64,000 nucleotides of DNA from Candidatus Melainabacteria bacterium (GTDB lineage: Bacteria; Cyanobacteriota; Vampirovibrionia; Gastranaerophilales; Gastranaerophilaceae): positions 1 through 64,000 of the forward strand of contig QHMG01000006.1 of NCBI GenBank assembly GCA_003258725.1, given 5' to 3'. Below the pieces are notes generated by a model. That model had not been told where the DNA came from. It saw only the letters and a list, made by a program, of their open reading frames with translations, and searched no databases. Shown here in pieces: positions 51,045-59,700 of this stretch. Every line of letters starts with the position of its first letter. Position 1 is the first letter of the stretch. The translations under genes were made by a program, and so were the position numbers.

Positions 51045-52413
51045 TTCTTATATTCTCCTTAAATTCTTCTAATTTTTCTAAACTATCACATTCAATGTAA
51101 ATTCTAAGTAAAGGTTCAGTTCCGCTAGGACGAACTAAAATCCAGCTTCCGTCGTCAAAGTATAGCTTTACTCCGTCAATTTTGTTGATGCGTACAACCT
51201 TGTGTTCGCCAAGTTCTTTTAGATTTTCAGCTTTTTCTAACTTTTCTTTTACTTGTTCTTGAGTGTCTAATTTGCTGTCAATTCTGTCGTTGTAGAATTT
51301 TGAGCCAATAAATTTGTATAAATCTTCTTGAAGTTGTACAAGAGTTTTGTGTTCATAAGCCATAGCTTCAAGAATTAATAAATTTGCTAAAATACCGTCT
51401 TTTTCTGGAATGTGACCTTGAATAGAAAGTCCGCCAGAATCCTCACCAGCAATGATTGGATTGAACTTTCTCATCGCTTCACCAACATGTTTAAAGCCAA
51501 CGGCTGTTTCTACAAGTTCTGTATTTGTTTTTTGTGCCATTAAGTCTAAAAGTGTGCTACCGCCAACCGTTTTAACTAAAGAGCCTTTTAAACCTTTGTT
51601 TTTAGTCAAATGAAGCAATAAAATTGCCATAATTTCGTTAGGTGTAACGTAGTTACCCTTTTCATCAATAACGCCGTATCTGTCGCCGTCACCGTCGTTT
51701 GCAAAACCGACATAACCGTGTTTGCTTTTAATCATTTCGATTAATTCTTGCATGTATTGCGGTTTAGGTTCAGGCATACCTCCACCGAAATTAGGGTCGT
51801 GTTTCATGTGCAGACTTTTGAACTTGATGCCGTGAGCTTTTAAAATTTTGTCAAAATATCCGATAGTTGCTGAATATAAACCGTCAAAAATGATGTCTAT
51901 TTTTGCTTTTTTTATTTTTTCAAAATCAATTAAAGTTTCTAAATGTTTAAAATAATCTTTTGAAAAATCATAATATTCAAAAGAACCGTCAATGCGATTT
52001 TCAAGGCTTTCGCCAATATTTTTAACGATTTCGTCTGTAATTTCGCTAGTTGCAGGCCCTGCATAATCTGGAATGAACTTCAAACCTAAATATTTAGGTG
52101 GGTTGTGGCTTGCTGTAAACATAATTGCACAAGCGTCTAAGTGTTTTGCGCTATAAGCTAAAACTGGTGTTGGAATAACTTTTTTGCTGTATAAAACTGA
52201 GAAGCCTTTTTGTACAAGCGTGTCTGCGCAAAGTTTTGAGAATACGTCAGCCATGTTTCTTGGGTCGTATCCAATAATAATTTTTTTGTTCAAACCGAAA
52301 TTGTCTGAAATGTATTTTGCAATGGCATTGGTCGCAAGAGTAACATTTTCAGAGTTAAAGTCTTCACCAACAACGGCTCTCCAACCGTCTGTCCCAAATT
52401 TTATGTTTGTCAT
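51028..52413 (-). CDS. Phosphoglucomutase/phosphomannomutase family
   Basis: The 461-residue protein has the alpha-D-phosphohexomutase order. The phosphoserine loop is MFTASHNPPKYLGLK (about 95-109), the metal loop NDGDGDRYG near 240, the sugar loop GEDSGGLS near 325, and the phosphate loop RPSGTEPLLRIY near 432. It interconverts hexose 1- and 6-phosphates; whether glucose, mannose or glucosamine cannot be told. These sugars would feed the nucleotide-sugar pathways implied by the glycosyltransferase genes. Its 3' end overlaps pheT by 17 bases; AAGGGAAG precedes the ATG. Confidence 0.92.
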   Translation of the reverse strand: MTNIKFGTDGWRAVVGEDFNSENVTLATNAIAKYISDNFGLNKKIIIGYDPRNMADVFSKLCADTLVQKGFSVLYSKKVIPTPVLAYSAKHLDACAIMFTASHNPPKYLGLKFIPDYAGPATSEITDEIVKNIGESLENRIDGSFEYYDFSKDYFKHLETLIDFEKIKKAKIDIIFDGLYSATIGYFDKILKAHGIKFKSLHMKHDPNFGGGMPEPKPQYMQELIEMIKSKHGYVGFANDGDGDRYGVIDEKGNYVTPNEIMAILLLHLTKNKGLKGSLVKTVGGSTLLDLMAQKTNTELVETAVGFKHVGEAMRKFNPIIAGEDSGGLSIQGHIPEKDGILANLLILEAMAYEHKTLVQLQEDLYKFIGSKFYNDRIDSKLDTQEQVKEKLEKAENLKELGEHKVVRINKIDGVKLYFDDGSWILVRPSGTEPLLRIYIECDSLEKLEEFKENIRNASIA

Positions 52414-52461
52414 TTTTCTTCCCTTTTGGTAAAATTATAATAAAAACAAGGAGAATTATCA

Positions 52462-53325
52462 ATGAATTTTTTATCAAATGTTATGCGAATTGCGTTTTTA
52501 GGACCTGGAGGGTCTTATGCTGAGATTGCAAAGGACGAATTTAAGGACAAATACGATATTTATCCGGAAGAACACCCTTTGAATATGATTAGCCGTGTGA
52601 TTGATTATGTTGATGATAATCCTATGTCTATTGGAGTTATTCCGATTGAAAATTCAATTGAAGGTGCAGTTAGAGAATCAAGCGATTGTTTGATAAAGAC
52701 AAAAAATCCTAATATAAAAATTTTAGCTGAGTTGGTTATTCCAATTCATCATTGCTTGTTGTCTAAAGTTACTGAATTATACAGCATAACAGGTGTAATT
52801 TCTCATCCACAAGCGCTTGCACAATGTCATAATTTTATTTCAACTCAACTTCCAATGAACTTGGATATCGTGAGAGCCTCAAGTACGGCAGAAGCTGCAC
52901 GTATGCTTGATAGCTATAATCTTACTTATTCTGCAATTGGTAGCAAAAAAACAGCTCAATTGTACAATTTGAATATCATTTGTGAAAATATTAATGATGA
53001 GCCTAACAACCAAACTCGTTTTGCGTTGATTGGTGATTATGAAACACCTATTACGGGTAATGATAAGACAAGTATTGCATTTTCAACCGAAAATAAATCT
53101 GGGGCGTTGTTAGAAATGCTTGAAATCTTTTCAAAATATAATATCAACTTGTCATATATTGATTCTCGTCCTTCAAAAACTAAATTTGGCGAATATACTT
53201 TCTATGTTGATTTTGACGGACATTGTAAAGAGGAAAAAATTCATAATGCTTTAGAAGAAATTCAAGCTAAGGCTAAATTTTATAGATTTGTAGGTTCTTA
53301 CGAAAAACACCACATGGCTGTATAG
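52462..53325 (+). CDS. pheA: Prephenate dehydratase with ACT domain
   Basis: The 287-residue protein has FLGPGGSYAEIA (about 10-21), GVIPIENSIEGAV near 59, 'HPQALAQC' near 113, SSTAEAA, and the catalytic loop NQTRFALIG near 184. An ACT domain follows (TSIAFSTENKSGALLEML...), with the Phe-sensing ESRP-type site as DSRPSKTK near 231. It makes phenylpyruvate and is feedback-inhibited by phenylalanine. A TATAAT-type box and AAGGAG precede the ATG. It is divergent from the phosphohexomutase gene across 48 bases. Confidence 0.96.
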   Translation: MNFLSNVMRIAFLGPGGSYAEIAKDEFKDKYDIYPEEHPLNMISRVIDYVDDNPMSIGVIPIENSIEGAVRESSDCLIKTKNPNIKILAELVIPIHHCLLSKVTELYSITGVISHPQALAQCHNFISTQLPMNLDIVRASSTAEAARMLDSYNLTYSAIGSKKTAQLYNLNIICENINDEPNNQTRFALIGDYETPITGNDKTSIAFSTENKSGALLEMLEIFSKYNINLSYIDSRPSKTKFGEYTFYVDFDGHCKEEKIHNALEEIQAKAKFYRFVGSYEKHHMAV

Positions 53326-53337
53326 CTTGTGGTGTTT
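53305..53337 (+). terminator. Hairpin overlapping the 3' end of pheA
   Basis: A perfect 10-bp stem (53305-53314 with 53328-53337) whose loop contains the pheA stop codon. No T-run, so its role as a terminator is uncertain. Confidence 0.5.
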
Positions 53338-53360
53338 GAAAATAAAGATTTGAATGCTTG

Positions 53361-54716
53361 TTAGAACTTGTCGTAAACAGCTTTGACGATAAATTCTTCA
53401 AGCATTTTTTTGTTGCTTTCGCTTGATTTTCCGTCATTTATATAAATACTGAAGGCATAAGTTTTACCGCTCTTTGCTATCATTAAGCCAGTAATTCCGC
53501 TGATGTTTGAAAGAGTTCCAGTCTTAGCCCAAAGTCTACCTTGCATATTGAAAAATCTGTTAGTTAAAGTGCCTTCTTTAGGTTGTGTTAGCATTGCTTC
53601 AAGTTTTTCTTGACCGAAGATTTTAGTTGTTTTCACCATATAATCAGACATAAAATTAGCGGTTACAAGGTTGTTTTTAGAAACTCCGCTACCGTCTGTA
53701 AGTCTGATTTTTGAACAATCTAATTTGTTAATTGAACAGTAGGTGTTAAACATTGCAATTGCTGAAGGTGTGCTACCTGTGCCATTTACGTGTTTTCCGC
53801 CTGCAAGTTTGAAAACGGTTTCTGCTACTAAATTGTTACTATTTTTTAAAACGTCAATTGTAGCTTTGCTTATTGGGTGCTTAATTTCAGCAACTTTTAC
53901 AGCCCCTTTTGGTAATTTTGCTCTTTGATATTTTCCGTAATAGCTTAATTTTGCTTTTGCAAAAGAATCGTCCATTCTTAATAAGAAATATCTTCTCAAA
54001 TAGTTTACAGGAATTTGTACTTTAACTGTTTTTGCAACAGGTCCTAAAACTGTTAAAGAGTCTGGAGAAATATAATTTTCTCTAGAAAAATCAACTTTTG
54101 TTAAGTTTAAGGTTGTTTTTGTTTGGTTAATGAAAGTTGTTGGATAAAAAACATTTGCAAAAATGTCAGCTGGTGAACCTACCTTTGTCGGACTAACAAC
54201 AATTGTATACAAGTTTTTATCCAAATTGTATGAACCAAATTTAGGCATTAAGATGTTTAAATCATCGTCCCATTGCCAACCTTCGCCCCAATTTTGATTA
54301 TCAAGGACTGTATCATCTATGTATAAATTTTTAACTTCGCTTTTTTGTGGAAGTTTTAATTGTGAAATTAATTTATATAAGTCGGCAGATGTTAAATAAG
54401 GGTCTGCGCCTAAAACTAGGTAATAATCACCTGTTTTTGTCTTGTATATGCTTGTTGAAAAGTTATAATTTTCGCCAAGAACTGTTAAGGCTGGTAAATA
54501 TGTCAATAATTTTTGAGTCGAAGCAGGAGAGGTTGGAATTTCAGAATTTAACTCAGCAACAGTTTTTCCAGTTGATAAATCTTTTACAGAAACTGATACT
54601 GCGCCCTTATGAATTCCAGAGTTGTGAATGGCTTTGTTAAAAATAGCGCTATCCATTGCATTTGCGCCTTGTACGAATAAAATTATTGAAAATAATGTAA
54701 ATAAAATCTTTTTCAT
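53361..54716 (-). CDS. dacB: D-alanyl-D-alanine carboxypeptidase/endopeptidase, PBP4 (DacB) family
   Basis: From ATG 54716 the protein has about 451 residues with a signal peptide (KKILFTLFSIILFVQGANA). The three penicillin-binding motifs are S-T-Q-K near 66-69, SKN in DGSGVSKNN, and KTG in AKTGTLSNISG. This spacing and the large insert after the first motif are typical of peptidase family S13 (PBP4/DacB), which trims or cuts cross-linked murein in the periplasm. The earlier ATG (54725) abuts AAAGGA too closely, so the later one is preferred. It follows the nitrilase gene by 2 bases. Confidence 0.92.
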   Translation of the reverse strand: MKKILFTLFSIILFVQGANAMDSAIFNKAIHNSGIHKGAVSVSVKDLSTGKTVAELNSEIPTSPASTQKLLTYLPALTVLGENYNFSTSIYKTKTGDYYLVLGADPYLTSADLYKLISQLKLPQKSEVKNLYIDDTVLDNQNWGEGWQWDDDLNILMPKFGSYNLDKNLYTIVVSPTKVGSPADIFANVFYPTTFINQTKTTLNLTKVDFSRENYISPDSLTVLGPVAKTVKVQIPVNYLRRYFLLRMDDSFAKAKLSYYGKYQRAKLPKGAVKVAEIKHPISKATIDVLKNSNNLVAETVFKLAGGKHVNGTGSTPSAIAMFNTYCSINKLDCSKIRLTDGSGVSKNNLVTANFMSDYMVKTTKIFGQEKLEAMLTQPKEGTLTNRFFNMQGRLWAKTGTLSNISGITGLMIAKSGKTYAFSIYINDGKSSESNKKMLEEFIVKAVYDKF

Positions 54717-54718
54717 AT

Positions 54719-55531
54719 CTAACATTCCTTTACCTCATAACTTGTATGAACATCTTTTAGGACTGTGCATTTTGCCCTAAATTCATTTTGCTCGTCAAAA
54801 TTTAATGTTGCAGAAATTGCACCTTCTCCAGAGGTTATTTCTGCCAAGTTGTCACCTTTATAGTTAATTATTGTTGATTTTCCTAAGTTAAATTCACCAT
54901 GTTCAATTGGACCAGATTGAGTTAGAGCCACAAAATAACATTGATTTTCAACAGCTCTTGAATGTGTCATTGAAACCCAAGGAATTTCTTTTTTAGAACC
55001 CCAAGCCGCCATATTAACCATTAAATCGACACCTTTGTACGCATAAGCCCTGTAAATTTCAGGAAATCTTATGTCGTAGCATATTGTTAAACCTATTCTA
55101 ACACCTTCTAAATCTACGATTACAGGATTTGAACCTTCTGTAATGTATGTTCCTTCTTTATCTCCATAATATGAGAATAAATGACATTTGTCATAAGTTG
55201 CAATAAGTTCGCCGTTTCTGTTGATTACAGGGCAGGTGTTAAACATTTTATCATCTTTTTTTGTAATAAAACTTCCGCCAATAATGTTTACGTTATGCGC
55301 TTTTGCAAGTTCTGACAAGGTTCTAATAACTTCGCTATCTTCAAGGTATTCTGCGGATTGTGTAAAATAGTCGCAAGCCCAGCCCACAGTCCAAACCTCT
55401 GGTAAAACTATTACGTCGGTTTCTGGCTTAGCGTTGTCATTTATTAATTCTTGAATCTTTGTGATATTTTGTTGTTTATCCCCAAGTTCAGATGACATTT
55501 GAATTGCCATCACGTTAATTTTTTTTGTCAT
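54719..55531 (-). CDS. Nitrilase-superfamily amidohydrolase (carbon-nitrogen hydrolase)
   Basis: The 270-residue protein has the full Glu-Lys-Cys triad: Glu in VLPEVWTVGW near 44, Lys in TYDKCHLFS near 113, and Cys in LTICYDIRFPE near 152. The closest functional relatives are omega-amidase and deaminated-glutathione amidase types, a metabolite-repair role; specificity is not certain. It starts by sharing ATGA with the stop of the acyltransferase gene and is followed by dacB. Confidence 0.88.
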   Translation of the reverse strand: MTKKINVMAIQMSSELGDKQQNITKIQELINDNAKPETDVIVLPEVWTVGWACDYFTQSAEYLEDSEVIRTLSELAKAHNVNIIGGSFITKKDDKMFNTCPVINRNGELIATYDKCHLFSYYGDKEGTYITEGSNPVIVDLEGVRIGLTICYDIRFPEIYRAYAYKGVDLMVNMAAWGSKKEIPWVSMTHSRAVENQCYFVALTQSGPIEHGEFNLGKSTIINYKGDNLAEITSGEGAISATLNFDEQNEFRAKCTVLKDVHTSYEVKEC

Positions 55532-56232
55532 TTTTGTTTTTTGTATGCCTCTTTAAAAGCCTCAGGAGCTTTTCTATCCAAGTCTAGTAGCGCTTCTTTA
55601 AGTTGTTGCTTTACTCTAATATCTTCTTCAACATCTGCATCTTCTGAGATGTAAATTGGTTCTCCGTATAAGTTTACGATTTTTGTGAAACCCATTGGTA
55701 TTTGAAATTTATCCCAAGTTGGTAAATTTAACATACTTTTGTTAGGAGAATACCATGTCATCGGAATTATTGCTGCGCCTGTTTTTTTAGCAACCTTGAT
55801 AACTCCGTTTTTGACTTCGTGGAAAGGACCCGCAGGGCCGTCAACCATAATTGCAACATTTTGCCCATCTTTTAAGCGTTCAATCATTTGCAAAGTTGCT
55901 TGCATACCGCCTTTACGACGTTCGCCTTGATTATCCTTTGAACCCCTGATAGTGTTAAATCCCCATTTGTGTACTACTCTCGCAATAATTTCGCCGTCAT
56001 CAGAACGGCTAATTAAGATGTTTACATTCTTTCTTTTTTCAAAAGGAATGCCGTGAAGAGAGCATTGTTGAGCATGCCACATCGCAAAAATAACGTTTTG
56101 TTCTTGTTTGGGATAGTTTACGTTTCTAATTTCAATCATTCTTTCAAGAACTCTGAATAGCTTATAAACTGCTTCAGATGCAAATCCCAATGCTTTATTA
56201 TTGTCAATATGTAATGCTTTTAATATATCCAT
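55528..56232 (-). CDS. DUF374 lysophospholipid acyltransferase-like protein
   Basis: The 234-residue protein has a membrane-associated N-terminus and MWHAQQ, in place of the usual H-x4-D acyltransferase box. A SRSDDGEIIA stretch, G-x-x-x-IRGSKDNQG and VAIMVDGPAGP follow. This matches the DUF374 family of predicted acyltransferases, thought to acylate lysophospholipids or lipid A-like molecules. A TATAAT ends six bases before its ATG on the minus strand, again predicting a leaderless mRNA. It overlaps the nitrilase gene by four bases. Confidence 0.85.
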   Translation of the reverse strand: MDILKALHIDNNKALGFASEAVYKLFRVLERMIEIRNVNYPKQEQNVIFAMWHAQQCSLHGIPFEKRKNVNILISRSDDGEIIARVVHKWGFNTIRGSKDNQGERRKGGMQATLQMIERLKDGQNVAIMVDGPAGPFHEVKNGVIKVAKKTGAAIIPMTWYSPNKSMLNLPTWDKFQIPMGFTKIVNLYGEPIYISEDADVEEDIRVKQQLKEALLDLDRKAPEAFKEAYKKQK

Positions 56233-56238
56233 ATCTGT

Positions 56239-56244
56239 ATTATA
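56239..56244 (-). promoter_or_regulatory. -10 box of the DUF374-nitrilase-dacB unit (leaderless)
   Basis: A minus-strand TATAAT (56244-56239) is followed by exactly six bases and the ATG at 56232. Confidence 0.65.
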
Positions 56245-56253
56245 CTATAAAAT

Positions 56254-57549
56254 TTAATTATTAGTGATTTTGTTAATATTAGGGATACGGATACAAAACT
56301 CTGTCCCGTGTCCTTCTTTACTATTTACAGTAATTTCGCCACCGTGTGATTTAGTAATTTGTTGAGCTAAATATAGTCCTAAACCTGTTCCAATCTTACG
56401 AAATTTCTTTGCTGTTGAATAATATTTTTTGAAAACCATTTTTAAATCATCTTCAGAAATACCTTTTCCGTGGTCTATTACTGAAATATTCACATCTGTT
56501 GCCGTTTTTACAACTTTTATATCAATGTTTTTGTCTGTATCACTATGTACAATTGCGTTTTGGATTAAGTTTTTAATAACACGTTTTAACTGCATTTTGT
56601 CAGCTGTAATCGTAATATTTTCGTACTCTTTAAACTTAATTTTCATATTGCTTTTCTCTGCAATAGAGTTCATTTCATTAACAATTTCCTTGATAAATGG
56701 GTTAATTTCAAATTCTTCAAGATATAAAACAACACCATTTTCTTTGATTTTGTATGTTTCAAGAAGAACCTGTACAAGTTCAATTAATTCTTGATTTGAA
56801 ACCTGCATATTTTTAATGGCTTCTTTTTGTTTGTTATTAATTGGTCCAAATTTTTCATCAAGTAAAAATTCCAAGATATTTGATTCTGCGATTATTGGCA
56901 CTTTTAAATCGTGAGTAAGCGTTGCAACAAAATCTTCTTTCAAATGTTCCAATTCTTTTTGGTTTGTAATATTTTTCAAAAGAACGATATAACGCTTCTT
57001 TTTATCTTCAAGTTGAAGTTTCATAGTTGTAGCTTCAAAGGCATCATCTGAATATGATTTTATAAACACTTCTGTATTTTCTAACTTTTCAACAGGAGTT
57101 TCATCGGGGATATGAATGTATTCCAAAATATTTTTTCTGATAATTTCTTTGCCTTTTACGTTAAACCATTGCAAAACTTTTGGAGTGGCTCTTAAAATTT
57201 TGTATTTTTTATCAACAATAAGCAAACCATCAGAAAGTGAGTTCAAAATAGCTTCTAAAAATTTATTTTGGTGAATTAATTCCGTTTGTTGTTGTGTAAC
57301 TTCTCGTTCTTTTTCGTTTAAAGAGTCAATAAGTTGGTTTACGCTATCTGTCAAGGTTTCATAAGATTCAGGGTTGATTTTTTTTATCTTTTTGCCCAAA
57401 TCTCCATATCTGACTGACATCAAGGTTTCATTTACAACTCCCAAATAATCGTTCATCTTCGACCAACGTTGTGTTGTCTTTTTTGACACAATCAACAGCA
57501 TCAAAAATATGAATATTACGAATAAATTAAGTGCGAAGAACCAAATCAT
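56254..57549 (-). CDS. Membrane sensor histidine kinase with PAS domain
   Basis: The 431-residue protein has one N-terminal membrane segment (FFALNLFVIFIFLMLLIV), a HAMP-like linker and coiled coil, and a PAS domain (about 100-190). HisKA follows with the phospho-acceptor His in TLTHDLKVPI near 218. HATPase has NLIQNAIVHS, DHGKGIS and GTGLGLYLAQQI. It autophosphorylates and should pass phosphate to a response regulator, but none is beside it, so it is an orphan kinase in this window. With a single membrane segment and no sizeable outer loop it probably senses a cytoplasmic or membrane signal through PAS. Confidence 0.92.
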   Translation of the reverse strand: MIWFFALNLFVIFIFLMLLIVSKKTTQRWSKMNDYLGVVNETLMSVRYGDLGKKIKKINPESYETLTDSVNQLIDSLNEKEREVTQQQTELIHQNKFLEAILNSLSDGLLIVDKKYKILRATPKVLQWFNVKGKEIIRKNILEYIHIPDETPVEKLENTEVFIKSYSDDAFEATTMKLQLEDKKKRYIVLLKNITNQKELEHLKEDFVATLTHDLKVPIIAESNILEFLLDEKFGPINNKQKEAIKNMQVSNQELIELVQVLLETYKIKENGVVLYLEEFEINPFIKEIVNEMNSIAEKSNMKIKFKEYENITITADKMQLKRVIKNLIQNAIVHSDTDKNIDIKVVKTATDVNISVIDHGKGISEDDLKMVFKKYYSTAKKFRKIGTGLGLYLAQQITKSHGGEITVNSKEGHGTEFCIRIPNINKITNN

Positions 57550-57636
57550 ATATTATAAACCCTTATTGTATTTCTTTTCTGTTTTTATGTTACTATATTA
57601 ATAATTCAAATTCAACGATTATTAAGTGAGGCACTT

Positions 57637-58233
57637 ATGAAAAAGTATTATTTATTATTAATGACTCTAATTTTTGTAACACAGGCATCTTATGCGGATA
57701 GTATGTTTCCAGCTAGTATTAGAAGCGCATTGAAACATTCAACAGATGTAAACTATATTTCTGTTGTAATCGCTTTGGGTGTTGTGATTATGTTAATTTA
57801 TATCACAGGTATTGTTTATGCAAAGTTAAATATAATTGGTCATAATGCAGTAAAAAAACAATATAAAGGGCTGGATAACGAAAGAATTTTTATTCATTCA
57901 ACAACTCAAATAGGTAATAATAAAACTTTGCATGTAATTGAAATTGCGGGTAAAAAACTTTTAATCGGAGTTACAAACGAATCAATCAATTTGATTAAAG
58001 ATTTAGATGAAAATTCAACTTCAGTTTCACCTGATGATATGCAATCACTTTTCCAAAAGGAATTGTCAAAAACAATGCCTTTAGATAAAATTTATCCTCA
58101 AAATGAAGATACTTACAAGGAAGAAGAAATTTCAATTGATAAAAAAATACCGGAAGAAATTGAAAATATAAACGATAATCCAACATGTAACAATAATAAT
58201 GATGATTTTGGTTTATACAAAAAATACCTATAA
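57637..58233 (+). CDS. fliO: Flagellar biosynthesis protein FliO
   Basis: The 198-residue protein has a cleavable-type leader (KKYYLLLMTLIFVTQASYA), one membrane segment (about 44-66), and then a small cytoplasmic domain. That domain reads HSTTQIGNNKTLHVIEIAGKKLLIGVTNESINLIKDL, the FliO pattern V-E-[VI]-G-x-[RK]-x-L-L-[IL]-G-V-T. FliO helps assemble the FliPQR export gate. The Asn/Asp-rich tail is variable. It is away from the hook operon, beside unrelated genes. GAGG precedes the ATG. I am fairly confident, though fliP/Q/R are not in the window. Confidence 0.82.
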   Translation: MKKYYLLLMTLIFVTQASYADSMFPASIRSALKHSTDVNYISVVIALGVVIMLIYITGIVYAKLNIIGHNAVKKQYKGLDNERIFIHSTTQIGNNKTLHVIEIAGKKLLIGVTNESINLIKDLDENSTSVSPDDMQSLFQKELSKTMPLDKIYPQNEDTYKEEEISIDKKIPEEIENINDNPTCNNNNDDFGLYKKYL

Positions 58234-58298
58234 TTAACACATGGTGAATACGTGATACATGTAGGTATAAATATTACACAAAATTAGAAAGTGAAAAT

Positions 58299-59165
58299 AT
58301 GTCTAAAACAGTACAAATTGCAAATAAAACCATTGGTGAAAATCAAAATTGTTTTATAACGGCAGAAGTCGGAATTAATCATAATGGAAGCCTTGATTTA
58401 GCCAAAAAACTTATTGATATTGCAGTTGAAACAGGTTGTGATGCAGTAAAGTTTCAAAAAAGAACTGTTGATGTTGTTTATACAAAAGAAGAGTTAGAAA
58501 AAGAGCGTGAAAGTGTTTTCGGCTTTACAAACGGTGACTTAAAACGTGGTTTAGAATTTGGACTTGAGGAATACAAAGAAATAGATAACTATTGCAAGAA
58601 AAAAGGCATAATTTGGTATGCATCTTGTTGGGATAAAGGTTCAGTAGATTTTATTGAGCAATTTAATCCGCCTTGTTACAAAATTGCATCAGCCTCTTTA
58701 ACAGATGACGAGCTTTTGAAATACACAAAATCAAAAGGTAAACCTATTTTCTTAGCAACTGGCATGAGTACTGTTGAACAAATTGATCATGCAGTCGAAA
58801 TTTTAGGTACAGATAATTTGGTAATTTATCATTGCACTTCAACATATCCAACTGATAATACTGAAATTAATTTGAGAGTTATACCATTTTTGAAAGAACG
58901 TTATGGCTGTCCTGTAGGTTTTTCAGGGCATGAAAAAGGTATTTTGCCTACAATTTTGTCTGTTCAAATCGGTGCATGTGCCGTAGAACGTCATATTACC
59001 GTAGATAGAACTCTTTGGGGCTCTGATCAAGCTGCAAGTTTAGAAAAAGAAGGTTTGTTTAGAACTGTTCGTGATATTCGACAAATTAAAACCATAATTG
59101 GTGATGGCGTTAAAAGGGTTTATGATAGCGAATTACCAATTATTAAAAAATTGAGAAAGGTTTAA
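58299..59165 (+). CDS. NeuB-family nonulosonate synthase lacking the SAF domain
   Basis: The 288-residue protein reads ITAEVGINHNGSLDLAKKLID with DAVKFQKR (about 20-55), then CYKIASASL, TGMSTVEQI, HCTSTYP, GFSGHEKG and VERHITVDRTLWGSD. These belong to the sialic/pseudaminic/legionaminic acid synthases, which condense PEP with an N-acylated hexose. Canonical NeuB adds a C-terminal SAF (antifreeze-like) domain at about 340-350 residues; this protein stops without one. Together with the KdsC-like phosphatase next door it may make a nonulosonate 9-phosphate that is then dephosphorylated. Product identity is not settled. Confidence 0.88.
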   Translation: MSKTVQIANKTIGENQNCFITAEVGINHNGSLDLAKKLIDIAVETGCDAVKFQKRTVDVVYTKEELEKERESVFGFTNGDLKRGLEFGLEEYKEIDNYCKKKGIIWYASCWDKGSVDFIEQFNPPCYKIASASLTDDELLKYTKSKGKPIFLATGMSTVEQIDHAVEILGTDNLVIYHCTSTYPTDNTEINLRVIPFLKERYGCPVGFSGHEKGILPTILSVQIGACAVERHITVDRTLWGSDQAASLEKEGLFRTVRDIRQIKTIIGDGVKRVYDSELPIIKKLRKV

Positions 59166-59166
59166 T

Positions 59167-59646
59167 GTGAGTATTTCAAAAACAGTAAAAATGGTAGTTT
59201 CAGACTTTGATGGAATTTTTACAGATAATACTATAATTATTTCAGAAGATAAAAAAATCTCTAGGCGCATCAGTTTTAAAGATGTTATGGGAGTTTCTTT
59301 ACTTGTGAAAAATGGATATCAAGTAGGGATTATTTCTGGTGAAAAAAATTCTGCAATTGAACTTATAGCAGAAACTTTTAAACTAAAAGAGGTTCATCAA
59401 GGGATTAGAAATAAAATTGAAGTTTTAAATGGAATATTGGAAAGAAATAATTTGACCCCAGAAGAAGTTTTGTATGTTGGTGATGATGTAAACGATGCAG
59501 AATGTCTTAAACTTGCAGGCACAAAATATACAGTTCCAAATGCAAATAAAAAGATTAAAACAATTGAAAATATACAAGTAACCTCTGTATGTGGTGGTGA
59601 CGGTGCTTTTCGTGAAATCGCAGATGAAATTTTAGATGTAGAATAA
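59167..59646 (+). CDS. HAD phosphatase, KdsC-like
   Basis: The 159-residue protein from GTG 59167 has MVVSDFDGIFTDN (catalytic Asp-x-Asp), SRRISFKDVMG, GIISGEKNSA and VGDDVNDAECLK, the type C0 HAD order of KDO-8-phosphate phosphatase. That family hydrolyses 8- or 9-phosphates of KDO, KDN or sialic acids and forms tetramers. It starts one base after the NeuB-like stop, and no KDO synthase is nearby, so a nonulosonate 9-phosphate substrate is more likely than KDO-8-phosphate. CMP transfer genes are not visible. Confidence 0.85.
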   Translation: MSISKTVKMVVSDFDGIFTDNTIIISEDKKISRRISFKDVMGVSLLVKNGYQVGIISGEKNSAIELIAETFKLKEVHQGIRNKIEVLNGILERNNLTPEEVLYVGDDVNDAECLKLAGTKYTVPNANKKIKTIENIQVTSVCGGDGAFREIADEILDVE

Positions 59647-59700
59647 AACACTTGCAAACCCTTTAATTTGTATTATAATTTTGAATGAATAAGGTTTATT

